DNA of 64,000 nucleotides from Prorocentrum cordatum (Eukaryota; Sar; Dinophyceae; Prorocentrales; Prorocentraceae), in contig CAUYUJ010015759.1 in assembly GCA_963575745.1 (NCBI GenBank), positions 46,497 through 110,496 of the forward strand, given 5' to 3'. The translations under genes and the position numbers were made by a program. A model generated the notes under the pieces. That model did not search any database. It was not told where the DNA came from and worked only from the letters and a program-made list of their open reading frames with translations. This document shows positions 46,340-58,279 of the stretch, one piece after another (position 1 is the stretch's first letter; every line of letters starts with the position of its first letter).

Positions 46340-47065
46340 CGGTTGCACCCAAGGTCGGTTTCGCCTGGGGAAGTTTCGCCCGGGCCGGTTTCGCCCGCGG
46401 TCGGTCGCTTCACCTGGGTCGGGTTCGCCTGGGCCATAATCGCCCTGCGCGGTTTCGCCCAGGGCAATTTCGCCGGGGTCGGTTTCGTCTGGGGTCGATT
46501 TCGCTGGGGTCGAGTTCGCGCGGGCGGGCAGGACCCTAAAGGGCGGGCGGGGCGGGCGGGACACAAGATCGGGCGAGCGGGTCTGCGGGCGAGCGAGCGA
46601 GCGGACAACGTGCACGTCAGGCTGGTGGAATCCTAACGGGCGGGTCGGGCGGGCGGGACCCTGACGCGCGTGCCGGGTGGGAGGGACCCAAACGGGCGGG
46701 TCGGGCGGGCGGGACACTACATCGGACGGCGGGCTTGCGGGCGAGCGGGCCCAAGCGTGCGGGTCGGGCGGGGGGAGGACCCCCGACGAGGCCGGCTGGG
46801 TGGAACCCTAACGGGCGGGTCGGGCGAGAGTGACCGTAACGGGCGGGTCGGGCGGGCGGGGCGCAAAGCGAGCAGGCAGGCGGGCCGGGCGGACGGACCC
46901 TGACGGGCGGAACCTTACGGGCCGAGACGGCCACGGGCGAAACCGACCGCAAGCGAAACCCACTGGGGCGAAACCGACCACGCGCGAAACCGACCGGGCG
47001 AATCCGACGATACGAAACCGCCTGGGCGAAGCGGGCCTGGCGAAACCGACCGGGCGAGAGGCGGC
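46340..47065. repeat. Inverted CGGTTTCGCC repeats around a GGGCGGG-rich core
   Basis: The left block (46345-46515) repeats GGTTTCGCC. The right block (46920-47065) repeats its complement, GGCGAAACC / GCGAAACCGACC. The centre (46520-46900) has roughly twenty GGGCGGG or GGTCGGGCGGG words. The arms could pair and the core could form G-quadruplexes. Confidence 0.75.
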
Positions 47066-48440
47066 GCCCGCGCACGCGCGCGCTCCGCCGCGCCCAGGCG
47101 GCGGCCTACCCGCCGCCGCCCCTGGCGCCCGTCGCGCCGCGGAGCTGCCTGCGGGGGCCCTCCCCCCCCCCCGCCTCCTCGAGAGCAGCGCGGGGGCGGT
47201 GAGCAAAGGCAGGCGAGCGGGGAGCGGCGCGGGGAGCGGGGAGCGGGGGAGGGGTGGGTGGGGTGGGGGGAGCGCGGATCGGGGGAGGTGCGGGGGAGGG
47301 GGGGGCAGCGGGGAGGCAGAGGGGCGAGGGAGAGGAAGGAGCAGCAGCAGCAGGAGCAGCAGCAGCAGCTGGAGGAGTGCTGACACGGACGCGAGTTGCC
47401 GTTCAGGGCCGAGCTCAGAGCGCACTCCGAACAGCCGGGGCGGCGATCGCACGAAATGCACGTTGCCGGGACGAGGGCGAGAGATGGACAGACAGACCAG
47501 GAGGATCAGGAGGAGGGAAAGAGAGCTGCGCACACGTCCTCGGCCTTCGCACTGCGCTCGCCCATTCTCGCATGTCACTATCCTCGCAAACTCCAGCCGT
47601 CACTCGTCAAAGCTCGTGCTCCTCCGAGTGGAACGCCGTGTTCGGCCGAGATGCGCAGCAAGGACCCGCAGAGTGCGCATAGCCGTAACATTCACGCTGT
47701 CAAGTGTTCTCGCGCTCTCCATCGAATTCGCGAGCCCGTCCCATTCTCGATGGCAGTAGCCAGTCGACTCTGCAGACCCAAGTAGCTTCGCATATGGGCG
47801 TGCTGGAGGGCGAACGCGTTTGCAGACGGCGGCAACAGGCGCAGAAGAGGGGGCGCCGGTTGGGATCCCAGATGAAGAGACCATTGGAGTATATGAAGGA
47901 GACAGGAACGAAGAGGAAGGTTGTGGATGGGGAGGGCGCAACAATGAATATGCATGATCAGTAGTCTCCCTCCCATCTCTCCCATCTCTCCCTCCCTCCT
48001 CGCCCTCCCTCTCCTGCTTCCGCGCAAGCAAGCCGCGGGCGAGGCCACCTCAGGACTCGCACGCAAGTCTCGAAGTTCGGTCTCCTCTCGGGCACCAGAT
48101 CGACGCATGTCAGCGCCTGGGGGGTGCGAGGACCCTTTGGGGGGGGCACCAGCTTACACCAGCACCAATCCTGGCCAGTCCTGTCATGGGCCCAATGCTG
48201 GTGCACGTGCGCCCTCATGGCTCTGCCAGGAGGTCGTATGAACAAATCCTGGACCCACACGGGCAGACCGTGCTGGAAGTACAGCGCCCAGTACTCAGAA
48301 GTCGAGTGAGGCACCTGGGCGCTAACGAGAGCTTCAGCCGTGCTTCAATCCTTTTCGGGACATGTGCACAAAACGCTGTGTGTACGTTCAGTCAACGCTC
48401 AGGTCGGGCATGTCCTCCTGCAGGCGGAGTGGACGACAAT
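47066..48440. other. Unassigned spacer
   Basis: G-rich purine tract at 47205-47345 with (GCA)n at 47340-47370, then mixed sequence. No supported gene. An AT-rich stretch with A-runs follows at 48440-48490. Confidence 0.35.
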
Positions 48441-48615
48441 TAAAAAGTACCCCAAAAAAATATAAAAATAAAAATCATAGAGAAATCGTCCCAAAATGAC
48501 GTTTTGACTGTAGAGGGTCAGGCCCGACTTAAGTCAACGCTGCTTGGACTCAAGATCGGTGCTGGTGTCTTGCCGGCGCATCCCAGGACTCCGACGCCCG
48601 GTCGCCGCGAGAGTC

Positions 48616-48802
48616 GGGGGCGCGCAAACATGGATTAGCGATCCATGGATTTGGCGAGCGGTCGCCAAATCCATGGATCGGGGGAGGCGCCTCCCCAAAA
48701 TGCGGCCAATGCCGCCTCGCTCGGCGGCGGGAATCCGCGACTTCCAATGGAAACGGGACCCGTTGCTAATCCACGCCCCCTTGATCCATGTTTGCGATCG
48801 CC
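48616..48802. mobile_element. MITE-like element, copy 2, with a perfect 17-bp palindrome
   Basis: The ends GGGGGCGCGCAAACATGGATTA and TTGATCCATGTTTGCGATCGCC are inverted repeats, and the interior matches 30725-30886. Near the left end, ATCCATGGATTTGGCGA (48641-48657) pairs perfectly with 48662-48678 across a 4-nt loop. A third end, TTGATCCATGCTTGCGATCGCC, lies at about 48959. No coding capacity. Confidence 0.65.
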
Positions 48803-49477
48803 TCCCTCCTCGCCGCCATGATCCCCCCCTTCACTCCCGCCTCCCACCCTGCATCATCCTCATCCTTCCCTGCTCCTCATCCTCCTCCTGACCCTCCCTC
48901 CGTCCTCCCCCTTCCCTCCTCCTCCTCCTCCCTCCTTCCCTCCTACTCCCTCTGCCACCTTGATCCATGCTTGCGATCGCCTGAACTTGGCGGCGCGCAC
49001 AAGGGGGTGGAGGGAGGGGGGAGGGCTTCTTAGAAGGAGGCTGCTTCGTAGAAGGCGCCGGCCTTACGCCTATAGACGAGGCCCGCGCCTTCTAAGAAAC
49101 AGGGGTGTTTCTAGGAAACCCTCCCCCTCCCCCCACCCCCCTCTGCGCGTGGCTGATGAACAGTGGCCTCGCCAAGAGCGGCGCTGGTGCCTTGCCGGCG
49201 CATCTCGGGACCCCGACGCCTTGCCGGGAGAGCGGGCGCGACGGGCGGCCCTTGGAGCCTCGGCACGTCTTCGGGGGCTCCCCTCCCTCCCCCCCTCCTC
49301 CTCCCCCTCCTCCCCCCCCTCCCCCTCTCCCCGTCCTCCCCCTCCTCCTCCTCCTCCTCCTCTTCGTCCCCCCCTCCCCCGTCCCTCATCCTCCCCCTCC
49401 TCATCCCCCTCCCTCATCCTCCTTCCATCCTCCCCCCTCCCCCCCATCCCCCCCCCATCCCCCACTTCGTCTACCTC

Positions 49478-50520
49478 CCGCCGCCGTCCCGCCCGGAACC
49501 GCAGCGCGACCCCCAGGTCGGCCGGGGTCCGTGGGGGTCGGCGGGAGAGGCCCCCCACTCCTCCCTGCTGCTGCCGAGGTCACCCCTCCCGAAATTTATC
49601 CGACAGCCGAATTGGCCCGAGAGCTAGCAGCCCGCGCGCCACCGCCGCCGGCGCCAGACCGCCGCTTCTCCTCCCTCTTCCCCCCTCACCCCGCGCCCCC
49701 CTCTCGCTCCTCCTATCCCTCCAGCCGCCGTCCCGCTCAGACCCACAGCGCGGCTTCCTGCCCGCCGAGGTCTTGGAGGGTCGGCGGGGGTGGGGGCCTC
49801 CCCCCTCCCCCACTCCCTCCCGTCGCCGTCCCGCTCAGACTCGCCGCGCGGCTTCCTGCCTGGCCGAGATCGAGAGGGGTCGATGGACCCCCCCCGCCTT
49901 TTCCCCCCTCCTCTCCCCCCCCCGCCGCCCCGTTCAGACCCGCAGCGCGGCCTCCCAGCCAGCCGGGGTCTTGGAGGGTCGGCGCGGGTAGGGGCCTTCC
50001 CCTCCTCTCCCTCCTCTCCCTCCCGCCGCTGCCCCGCCCAAATCGCAGCACGGCCTCCTGGCCGGCCGAGCTCCTGGGGGGTCGGCGGGGGTAGGGGCAT
50101 CCCCCTCCTCTCCCCCCCTTTCCCCCTCCCACCGCCGTCCCGGCGCCGCCGTCGCGTCCCGCTCAGGCCCGCCGCACGGCCTCCCACCCGGCCGAAATCT
50201 TGTGGGGTCGGCGTGGGAGGGAGCCTCTTTCCCCCCATTTCCCTGCTCATCTCTCTTCCACCACCGTCCCGCCCAGACCGATACACGGCTTCTTACCGAC
50301 CGAGGTCTTGGGGGGTTGGCGGGGGCGGGCCCCCTCCCGTCCTCTCCCTCCTGCCCTCCCTACCCCCCTGCCGCTCCGACTCGTAGCGCGGCCCGCTGGC
50401 CAGCGCAGTCTCGGGGGGTGGGTCCCCCCCGCCTCCCCCCCAGTCTTTCCCCCGTCTGCCGCCCCGCTCGGACCCGCAGCACGGCTTCCTACCCGGCCGA
50501 AGTTTGGGGGGTCGGCGGGG
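49478..50520. repeat. Degenerate GC-rich tandem repeats, about 9-10 units of 85-140 bp
   Basis: Each unit has CCGTCCCGCTCAGACC, then CGCAGCGCGGC, then a GTCTTGGGGGGTCGGCGGGGG block and a C/T-rich tail of variable length. Units start near 49478, 49728, 49817, 49925, 50028, 50131, 50265, 50369 and 50460. One stray partial unit lies at 51696 beyond the CCT tract. Confidence 0.75.
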
Positions 50521-51690
50521 GCCTCCTGTTCCCCCCCCTCCTCCTCTCTCCTCCTCCTCCTCCTCCTCCTCCTCTCCTCCTCCTCTCCTCCTCCTCCCTC
50601 CTCCTCCGTCCTCCTCCTCGTCCTCCTCCTCGTCCTCGTCCTCCTCCTCCTCCTCCTCGTCCTCCTCCTCCTCGTGTCCTCCTCGTCCCTCCTCGTCCTC
50701 CTCGTCCTCTCGTCCTCCTCGTCCTCCTCGATCCTCGTCCTCCCTCGTCGTCCTCGTCCTCCTCGTCGATCCTCGTCCTCCTCCTCCTCGTCTCCTCCTC
50801 GTCTCCTCCTCGTCCTCCTCCTCGTCCTCGTCCTCCTCCTCCTCTCCTCCTCGTCCTCCTCGTCCTCCTCGTCCTCCTCCTCTTCCTCCTCGTCCTCCTC
50901 CTCTCCTCCTCTCCTCCTCCTCCTCCTCCTCGTCCTCCTCGTCCTCCTCGTCCTCCTCGTCCTCGTCCTTCTCGTCCTTCTCGTCCTCCTCCTCGTCCTC
51001 CTCGTCCTCCTCTCCTCCTCGACCTCCTCGTCCTACTCGTCCTCCTCCTCGTCCTCCTCCTCGTCCTCCTCCTCGTCCTCCTCGACCTCCTCGTCCTCCT
51101 CGTCCTCCTCGTCCTCCTCGTCCTCCTCGTCCTCCTCCTCCTCCTCCTCCTCCTCGTTCTCGTCCTCGTCCTCCCTCGTCCTCCTCCTCCTCCTCCTCCT
51201 CGTCCTCGTCCTCCTCCTCTTCCTCCTCGTCCTCCTCGTCCTCCTCTTCCTCCTCCTCCTCGTCCTCCTCCGCCTCCTCCTCCTCCTCCTCCTCTTCCTC
51301 CTCCCTCTCTTTCTTTATCCTTCTCATCCTCCTCCTCGTTCTCTCCCTCCTCCTATTTTGTTCCTCCTCTCCTCCTCCTCCTCCTCCAACTCCTCCTCCT
51401 CCTCCTCCTCCTCTCCTCCTCCTCCTCCTCCTCCTCCTCCTCCTCCTCCTCCTCCTCCTCCTCTCCTCCTCTCCTCCTCTCCTCCTCCTCCTCCTCCTCC
51501 TCCTCCTCCTCCTCCTCCTCCTCCTCCTCCTCCTCCTCCTCCTCCTCTTTTTCTTTCTCATGAGATTCCTCCTCCTCGTTCTCTTCCTCCTCCTTTTTGT
51601 TTTATTTCTCCACCTCCGCCTTCTCCTCCGCCTTCTCCTCCTCCTTCTCCTCCTCCTCCTCCTCCTCCTCCGTCTCTTCCCTCCTCCTCT
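50521..51690. repeat. (CCT)n-like trinucleotide tract, about 1.15 kb
   Basis: CTC/CCT repeats mixed with GTC (CTCGTC blocks), nearly pure from 51400 to 51550. Frames up to 721 codons are open through it and are artefacts. Length in this assembly is unlikely to be exact. Confidence 0.95.
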
Positions 51691-53357
51691 CCCTCCCGCC
51701 GCGGCCCCGCCCAAACCCGCAACGCGGTTTGCTGGTGGGTTGCCCGCCGAAGGGCCCGGCAACCCGACCCGCTGGACCTCCGAGGACCCCCCGGGGGCCG
51801 CCAAGGGGGAGGGGGGCGGGGCCGCCAGCCGTGCATGGTTGCCGGACCCGGTTCCAGGCAACCAACCCCCCGGAGTGGCCTGCGGGCCCTCGAAGGAGCC
51901 AGGGTGGGCTCGGCGGGCCCCCCATCTCCACCTGTAAGGGGAGGGAGGACGGACCGCTGTGCGGTGACGTCTGGCACCCCTGGCGTGGCAGCCGTAAGCC
52001 TAATGGGGCGGTTGCTTGTCCACGCCGGGATCTTGAAGCGGCCTACGCGCCGGAGTCCCAAGCGCAAGTCCGATACGCAAGTCCCCCTCCTCTCATCGTC
52101 CTTTCTTCCCCCCTCATCGTCCTACCCTCGTCCCCTCCTTCGCGTCCCGCGCCCCCCTCCCCCCTCCTCTTGCTCCCTGGGGGGGGGGCCCTCTCACTGC
52201 GGCCACTCCCCCCGGCCCCCTGCCCTCGCTGCGCTCGCTCATCCTGTTTCCTCTTGGGCGGCCGAGGGCCGCGCGCGGCCGTCGGGACGCGACAACGAGG
52301 GATCGACCGTGAGGTACAGTGGAGGCCAGTCCACAAGAAACAGTCCACAAGAAACCCAACCCTGAGACCCCAGGACGTCCATCGATGTTTGTGTGTGTGG
52401 GAACGTCACAATGTCCATGGCAAAACCATCGAAACCCAAGAAAGCCATGGCACCCTGGAGGCAAGCAAGGTTTCTTGGCATGAATCTCCGCTGTGTCAAC
52501 CGACCGTGAAACACCGCACTGCACAACCATGTGCGCTCTTCCCTCCTCCCACCTCCTCCCGTCGTGTCACTACCTCCCGCCGCCGCCCCGCCTTCGTTGC
52601 CTTCCCACGCCTTCGCCCCCTGCACGCTGCTTCCTTGCGATGTGGGAAGCCAGCGATGCGCCGTGGCACCGCTCGCAGTATTGTCTCCGCATTGCAGCCC
52701 AGTGGACTCTCGACTCTTGCCCAGAATGCTCCGTTCGCCGCGCGTTGTCAGCCAACGAAGACTTCCAGTTAACTCGGGGCCTCGGCCACTCTGCGGACTC
52801 AAACGCCCTCTCCTCTAGCCTGCGATACACAGCCGCGCAAATCAGCAGCAACCAAACGACGGAGAGGACCGACCAACACCTTCCTCCCCCCATCTCTCCT
52901 CCAGCTCCCTTCCCCTCGCCGCCCATGGCCCCCTCGCCCCACGCCTTTCTCGCCTCCCTCCCCGGGCCCACCTCCCCCCCCAATGCGGGGCGCCCTCCGT
53001 GGGGGCGCGGCCGCGCGCGACCCCGGAGCGGCGGCTGCGGCGGCGGGGGCGGGGCGCCAGGTCCGCAAGCTCCTGCGGGCACCCCTCGCCCCCTCCTGCG
53101 CTCCCCCTGCGCCCCCTCTCGGCTCCGACTGCCCCAGCAGCCACTCTTGACCGTTCGCGACACGGAGAGGCGGGCGAGCTGCCCCGCGCACCCGCACCCC
53201 GTGCGTGCACCGCCCGCGCCGTCCGATCGAAGCGCCCGGCTGGGCCGCACACCGCAGGCGGTGCTGGTCCAACGAAACGAGCAGAGAGCAGAGCAGAGCG
53301 CGCCGTTGTCCGCCGGGCGGCGGGGCCTAGAAGGCTGGCGCGGGCGGGCCGGAGCCC
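51691..53357. other. Unassigned spacer
   Basis: Includes a short tandem duplication, CAGTCCACAAGAAA at 52328-52355. Several long open frames on both strands (52239-53469) have no recognisable motif. Confidence 0.35.
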
Positions 53358-54375
53358 TCAAGTGTGGAGGTGAATGTTCTCGACCGTTGGTGCTGGGTGC
53401 TGCGTGTGCAGTAGAAAGGCTGCTTCCAGGCTGCTCCGTTTCTTGTTGTCTTGCGCTAGCGTGAGCCATCGTTGGTTGTCTCGTTGGAAGTGCGTGGTTG
53501 CTTCGAGAAACGTCACGATATCATCCTCCCACTTTTTCCGCTGGCACCCGTGTCTGCGTAGCGCTGGCCGGCGGTCATGGATGTCCGGCACCCATGACAC
53601 AGCAAGCCGTGCCCACCTGTCGCGTGGTAGTTCGGCTACTCATCCTGCCCACCACCACTTGCGTCTGAAATCTGTCGTCGTCCACTCGTCCATGTTGGCC
53701 CGTTTCGCAATGGATGTTGCTATGTGTGCAACTCTGTGTATGTAATCTCCCCACGGTTCTAGGTCGGTCTCGTCGTCGCCGTCTTCGAGGTCCAGCTGTG
53801 TTGTGCTGTCGTCCGAGCTGGCGTCAGTTCTGCTTGCGTCATCGAAGTGAAGCTCGTCGTTGGAGCCGTTGCCGTTGTCAGTTGTGTTGCTGTTGCGTCT
53901 TGTTCGTTCCCTCGGGGCGTTCACAGTGAGTCGTAACATTCGTCGTTTGGCACGTCGATGTTTGGAGCATGTCCTTCGTGGTCGTCCAAGAAATGCAACC
54001 GTACATTACTGCTGGCGTTACCGTGCCGCTGAACAGCCGTAGTCTGCTATGGAGGGGGTACCGCTTGCTTGTGAGTTCGTCTTGAAGCTGGTTAAAACGG
54101 CGCCATCCAGACGCAAGTCGGTTGGAGAGTTCTGCTGGGTGAAAGCCGTGGAATGTAAGCTTGCGACCAAGATACTTGGTGGTCTGGCCTGCGTTGAGAA
54201 TTTCAATGCTGTCGTCGTCAACGTCAGTGTGCGTAATTGTCCGTCCCTGCCGTCTGCTGACGCTCGTGCGCTCCGAAGGGCGGACCCACCCGTCAGTGGT
54301 CCCGAGTGCGGGGACGACCCAGCAACAACATGCGAAGAAGTTCGGGCACAGTCCTGTGCGAGCGAACCTCCACAC
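53358..54375 (-). mobile_element. 5'-truncated LINE: end of reverse transcriptase and C-terminal domain
   Basis: Reading downward: GQTTKYLGRKLTFHG, LSNRLASGWRRFNQLQDEL and LFSGTVTPAVMYGCISWT. These match the thumb/connection region of LINE reverse transcriptases, after the catalytic motifs. A 1-nt shift near 53980 leads to RRAKRRMLRLTV, LEPWGDYIHRVAHIATSIA, DFRRKWWWAG, a TGA at 53637, and in the same frame VAELPRDRWARLAV ... QRKKWEDDIVTF. The RRKWxWAGH and KRWEDD-like motifs are typical of LINE C-termini. His seems replaced by the stop. The catalytic half is absent, as expected from incomplete reverse transcription. It is a different subfamily from the RNase H LINE at 15-19.5 kb. Confidence 0.75.
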
Positions 54376-54552
54376 CCCGAAGCAGCATCACCACCAGGCA
54401 AGGGGGCGTCGACCACCTCCCCGTCAGGAGCCTTTGGCCTGGTCAACGCACTCGAGGGGGACTGGCCACCTCGCGTGCTCTGGGGAGCGGGCCCACCCGT
54501 TGGTGGTCTCGAGTGCGCGGGTAACCCCGCAACGACATGCGGAGGGGCTCGA
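54268..54552 (+). repeat. Direct duplication, about 80 bp, 204 bp apart
   Basis: GGGCGGACCCACCCGTCAGTGG...ACATGCG (about 54277-54335) and GCGGGCCCACCCGTTGGTGG...ACATGCGGAGG (about 54486-54545) are about 80% alike. The first copy lies at the broken 5' end of the LINE fragment. Confidence 0.6.
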
Positions 54553-55255
54553 GAAAAAGTTTACATCGTAGCAAGGAACGTGCCAGCCAACGCTGAAGAA
54601 TCCCAAACTTGCTGAACATAGTTGCCGTCACCTCCAGAACGAGAGACACCTGACACAATGTGCAAAGAGGATGTGATCGCTGCATCACCCTGATCCGCGA
54701 ATCGATCACCATCTGAATCGCCATCAACCAGGCTACGATACAACACCGTGCCGGGTTCGGCAGGATCTCGTGTGGGGGCACCCTGACTGTCAGCTGTGGA
54801 TAAATCCCCGAACTGCTGTAATCAAGCTGCCGAACAGTCATGGTGAGGTGACACCTACTGCCCGTCTCCCTTGGGCGTGGGTGTAAGTGCCAATTCCCAA
54901 AGATCGCGAAGACGTTGCAGACGCGACGCGATCCAGATCCTGTCCAATGTGTACACCCCATGGGTGTATGTAGTCGCTAGGGCCAGTAGCCAAGCTTTTG
55001 TAGGTGGAGGAGGAGGAAGAAGAAGAATAAGAAGAATACATATCCGCCGGCCCCCTTGTGGGGCCACCAGGCTGTAGGACCGTGATTCGCAGTTTCCTGT
55101 ACCAGTTGTAGCTTGTAGTTTCCAATGTTACAGTTCTGCTTCTTGCTGGTTACTGTAACTAGTTGATTGACCGCGCGAGGGGGGGGGGAGGCCCAAACTG
55201 GATTTTTAGCACCCCCTGGGCGCGTTGTCTGAATTGCTGGGGGGCTCGAAATCGA

Positions 55256-56000
55256 CACCCCTCACACAGATCCGCGGGGTCAGGGTCCAAAAACACATGG
55301 GATTTGCCACATTTATGAAATTCAGCGCCACCCCTCACGCAGATCCGCGGGGTCAGTGTCCAAAAACACATGGGATTTGCCACATTTCTGAAATTCGGTG
55401 CCACCCCTCGCGCAGATCCGCGGGGTCAGGGTCCAGGAACACAGGGAATTTGCCACATTTCTGAAATTCGGTGCCACCCCTCACGCAGATCCGCGGGGTC
55501 AGGGTCCAAAAACACATGGGATTTGCCACATTTCTGAAATTCGGTGCCACCCCTCACGCAGATCCGCGGGGTCAGGGTCCAAAAACACATGGGATTTGCC
55601 ACATTTCTGAAATTCGGTGCCACCCCTCACGCAGATCCGCGGGGTCAGGGTCCAAAAACACATGGGATTTGCCACATTTCTGAAATTCGGTGCCACCCCT
55701 CACGCAGATCCGCGGGGTCAGGGTCCAAAAACACAGGGGATTTGCCACATTTCTGAAATTCGGTGCCACCCCTCACGCAGATCCGCGGGGTCAGGGTCCA
55801 AAAACACATGGGATTTGCCACATTTCTGAAATTCGGTGCCACCCCTCACGCAGATCCGCGGGGTCAGGGTCCAAAAACACATGGGATTTGCCACATTTCT
55901 GAAATTCGGTGCCACCCCTCACGCAGATCCGCGGGGTCAGGGTCCAAAAACACAGGGGATTTGCCACATTTCTGAAATTCGGTGCCACCCCTCACGCACA
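55256..56000. repeat. 73-bp minisatellite, ten full units
   Basis: Units start ACCCCTCACGCAGATCCGCG at 55256, 55330, 55403, 55476, 55549, 55622, 55695, 55768, 55841 and 55914, with a partial unit at 55987. All spacings are 73 bp except the first (74). Inner units are almost identical, differing mainly at CACATGGG versus CACAGGGG, while the first and last are more diverged. The period is not a multiple of three, so frames rotate and the repeated short open frames are artefacts. Confidence 0.97.
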
Positions 56001-56004
56001 TCAA

Positions 56005-56120
56005 TCGCAAGGCGTGGTAACCCAAACTGCGAGTACTCCCTCGGCCCTTTAATCCCAAGGTGTGGTAATCCAAGCTCGTAAACCATACACGTCTTACCAA
56101 TCGCCCTGTGTGGTAACCCC
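56005..56120. repeat. About 45-bp degenerate repeats after the minisatellite
   Basis: Three variants of CGCAAGGCGTGGTAACCCAA at about 56007, 56052 and 56101. Confidence 0.6.
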
Positions 56121-58120
56121 TCTTGTGATCAGTTGGTTTTGCCGATTGCGAATCGGCCTCGCATGAAGTTCCGATACTGCTGCACGACAGCGCCAAAGCC
56201 TCATGACTTAGCTCTTCCATGGCCCATTCTCCGAGAGAGGGGGCCGGCGGCAGGGGGCGAAGCCCTTACGGATAACAATAAGAAAAATAAGAATAATAAG
56301 AAGAACAATAAGAAGAAGAGGGGGGAAGAAGATGAGGACGGGAGAGGGGAGGAGGATCGGGAATGACGTGGTGGAGGCGATGGGGTGAAAGCAACGGCAG
56401 CTGGTGGGGGAAGGACGGGAGGGGGGGACGAGGGGGCAAACAGCGTCGGTTGTCATGATCTGATTGTCTCTACCCGAACACTCGACAAGCGAGACATCCT
56501 CAGACGCATCGGTTTATCCGGCAGGCTGTTGTACGGTCCAATGGTGAGCCAACAGGAAGTTTGGAAGGCAGGGGACGGGACGGGACGGAAGGGGGACTCA
56601 AAGGGGAGGGGAGAATAGCAAAACGGGGCAGGGGGGAGATGGGAAGGGGGCAGGGGGGAGAGGGGTGGGGAGAGAGAAGGGTCGAGAGGGGTACCCGCCA
56701 CCGTGCCCCCTTGGCACGCACTGGTTCTTTTATAATGCCTGCGCCGTCTGGCTGTGTTTTACGTCGCCTTTTAAGGGGTCCCTCCTTTTATCGCATCCAT
56801 CCGCGTGTGCTAGACCCTCTTGGCGCCACGACGCCAGCCGTCCAGCGCCTTCAAGGTGCCCAAGGTGTTCCACGATGGCCCAAGGTGGCCGGCAAGGCCG
56901 CCCAGAGGGCCCAAAGTTGGCTCAACAGTGGCCGTCCAGGAAGCACACGGGAGGCGTTGCTTTCTGCCCGTCCCCAAGATGACGCAAGAGACTCGAAGAT
57001 AGGCCCAAGACTCCCGACATGAGACCTCAAGCAGGCCCAAGACCGCCAGAAGACGGCCCGATGAACCTTCCAGATAGACGCAAGCACACCCTCCGACAGC
57101 CCGAAGACATCCCTAGAACGACCCAATACCGTTCAACACGGCCAGAAGATCACCCATCACCGAGACGAGGCCCCCAAGAGGTCTCCGAGAGGCCCCCTGG
57201 AGGCCCCCGAAAGGCTCCCCAAAGGCCCTGCTCGGGCCCAGGGAGGAGCGCTGTCATATGCTGAGGCCATCTGGACCCTAGGGCAGCCAACTGTCACAGA
57301 CAACCAGCCTCGCACTTATCCCCATCCCTAAGGTCGGAAAGCCAAAGGCTGGGAATGGACGGGGCCGCCTTGGCACAGAATGCTGCGATCACGATCTCAG
57401 AATCTTGCAAAAAAGAGGCGTACCATGTTACAACCATCTCGGCGCTGAGGAAGACGGCTATCACGTGTTGCGGCCTTCTCCGAAGGGGCGCAGGCTGTCA
57501 CGTGTTGCCGCGCTGCGCGGCCTGAAGAAGAGAGCCGACACCTGGCACGGAGCTCCGAGAAATGGGAAGCGAGCTGCCACATGCAAGGGTCCTGCGGCGC
57601 CTGAAGGCAGATATCTCACACCTCGCGGCCCTGTGAGCCGTCGGCTATGGTGTGATCTTGTCGGGCCTGCGAGATACAAGTATATGTATATGTATATATA
57701 TACACAACACATCACGGCCATCTGGATCCCAGGGACGGGGGCTTTCACCCACTACGGTCTGCTGGGCAATTCGCGAATGGCCGCCGCTCTGAGCGCTGCA
57801 CCGGCACGGCAACAGAGCATGCCATGGGCGCTCGGGACGGGCGCCCCCCGCGGCGGAGCACGCCGCGCCACGTTCGCACGCTGTTCGCCAAGTGCAGGAG
57901 CGTCAACGCCGTCCACGAGACGTCCACACTGACGCCGACGCTGACGCCGCCAACGACGACGACGCCGACGCAGAAAACGACGACGTCGCGCGTCGCCCGT
58001 CGCCCGTCCCGCGTCCCTCGTCCCTCCTCCCTCCTCCCTCGTCCTTCGTCGTCGCCGTCGCCGTCGCCGCCGCCGTCGGCGGCGGCGGCGGCTACGGCGG
58101 CCCAGCGGGGCGTGGCGCGA
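56121..58120. other. Spacer or intron with several repeat types
   Basis: An (AATAAGAA)n-like stretch (56275-56325), purine tracts (56330-56690), GGCCCAAGA-type repeats (56870-57230), about 42-bp units with TATCACGTGTTGCGGCC (57440-57640), (TA)n at 57678-57702, and GACGCC/GTCGCC runs (57920-58070). Later kinase exons could lie here but none was identified. Confidence 0.45.
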
Positions 58121-58123
58121 GGC

Positions 58124-58210
58124 CTCCGCGAAGGCCGCGGGCCAAGCCGCCGTCGGGTCGAGGGCGGCCATCAGCCGGGCGTGGGCGCCAGGGGCCGCGG
58201 GCTGCACCAC
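58124..58210 (-). CDS. Protein kinase exon 3 (C-lobe)
   Basis: After a CAG acceptor (58213-58211) followed by G, the frame reads VVQPAAPGAHARLMAALDPT then AAWPAAFAE, about 29 residues. This looks like the C-lobe loop and helix after subdomain IX in TKL/IRAK-like kinases, where a 'LDP..AWP' segment precedes the next helix. The donor may be GAG|GCCTCG at 58123 (a GC donor). It would follow the exon at 61.4 kb, perhaps with a small exon between them. The next exon, subdomain XI, was not found. Confidence 0.5.
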
Positions 58211-58279
58211 CTGCGCGCCGGCGCCGGGTGGCGTCGTCGGGGTCGTCGTCGGCCGCTCATCGCGCGCACCCCGCTCGCG

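Noticed and set aside
50200-52365. 721-codon open frame
   Set aside because: It runs through the CCT tract and GC-rich units. Stops are simply absent from the repeat, and no domain is present.
55256-56000. CRISPR array
   Set aside because: The 73-bp units are directly adjacent with no unique spacers, and the context is eukaryotic. It is a minisatellite.
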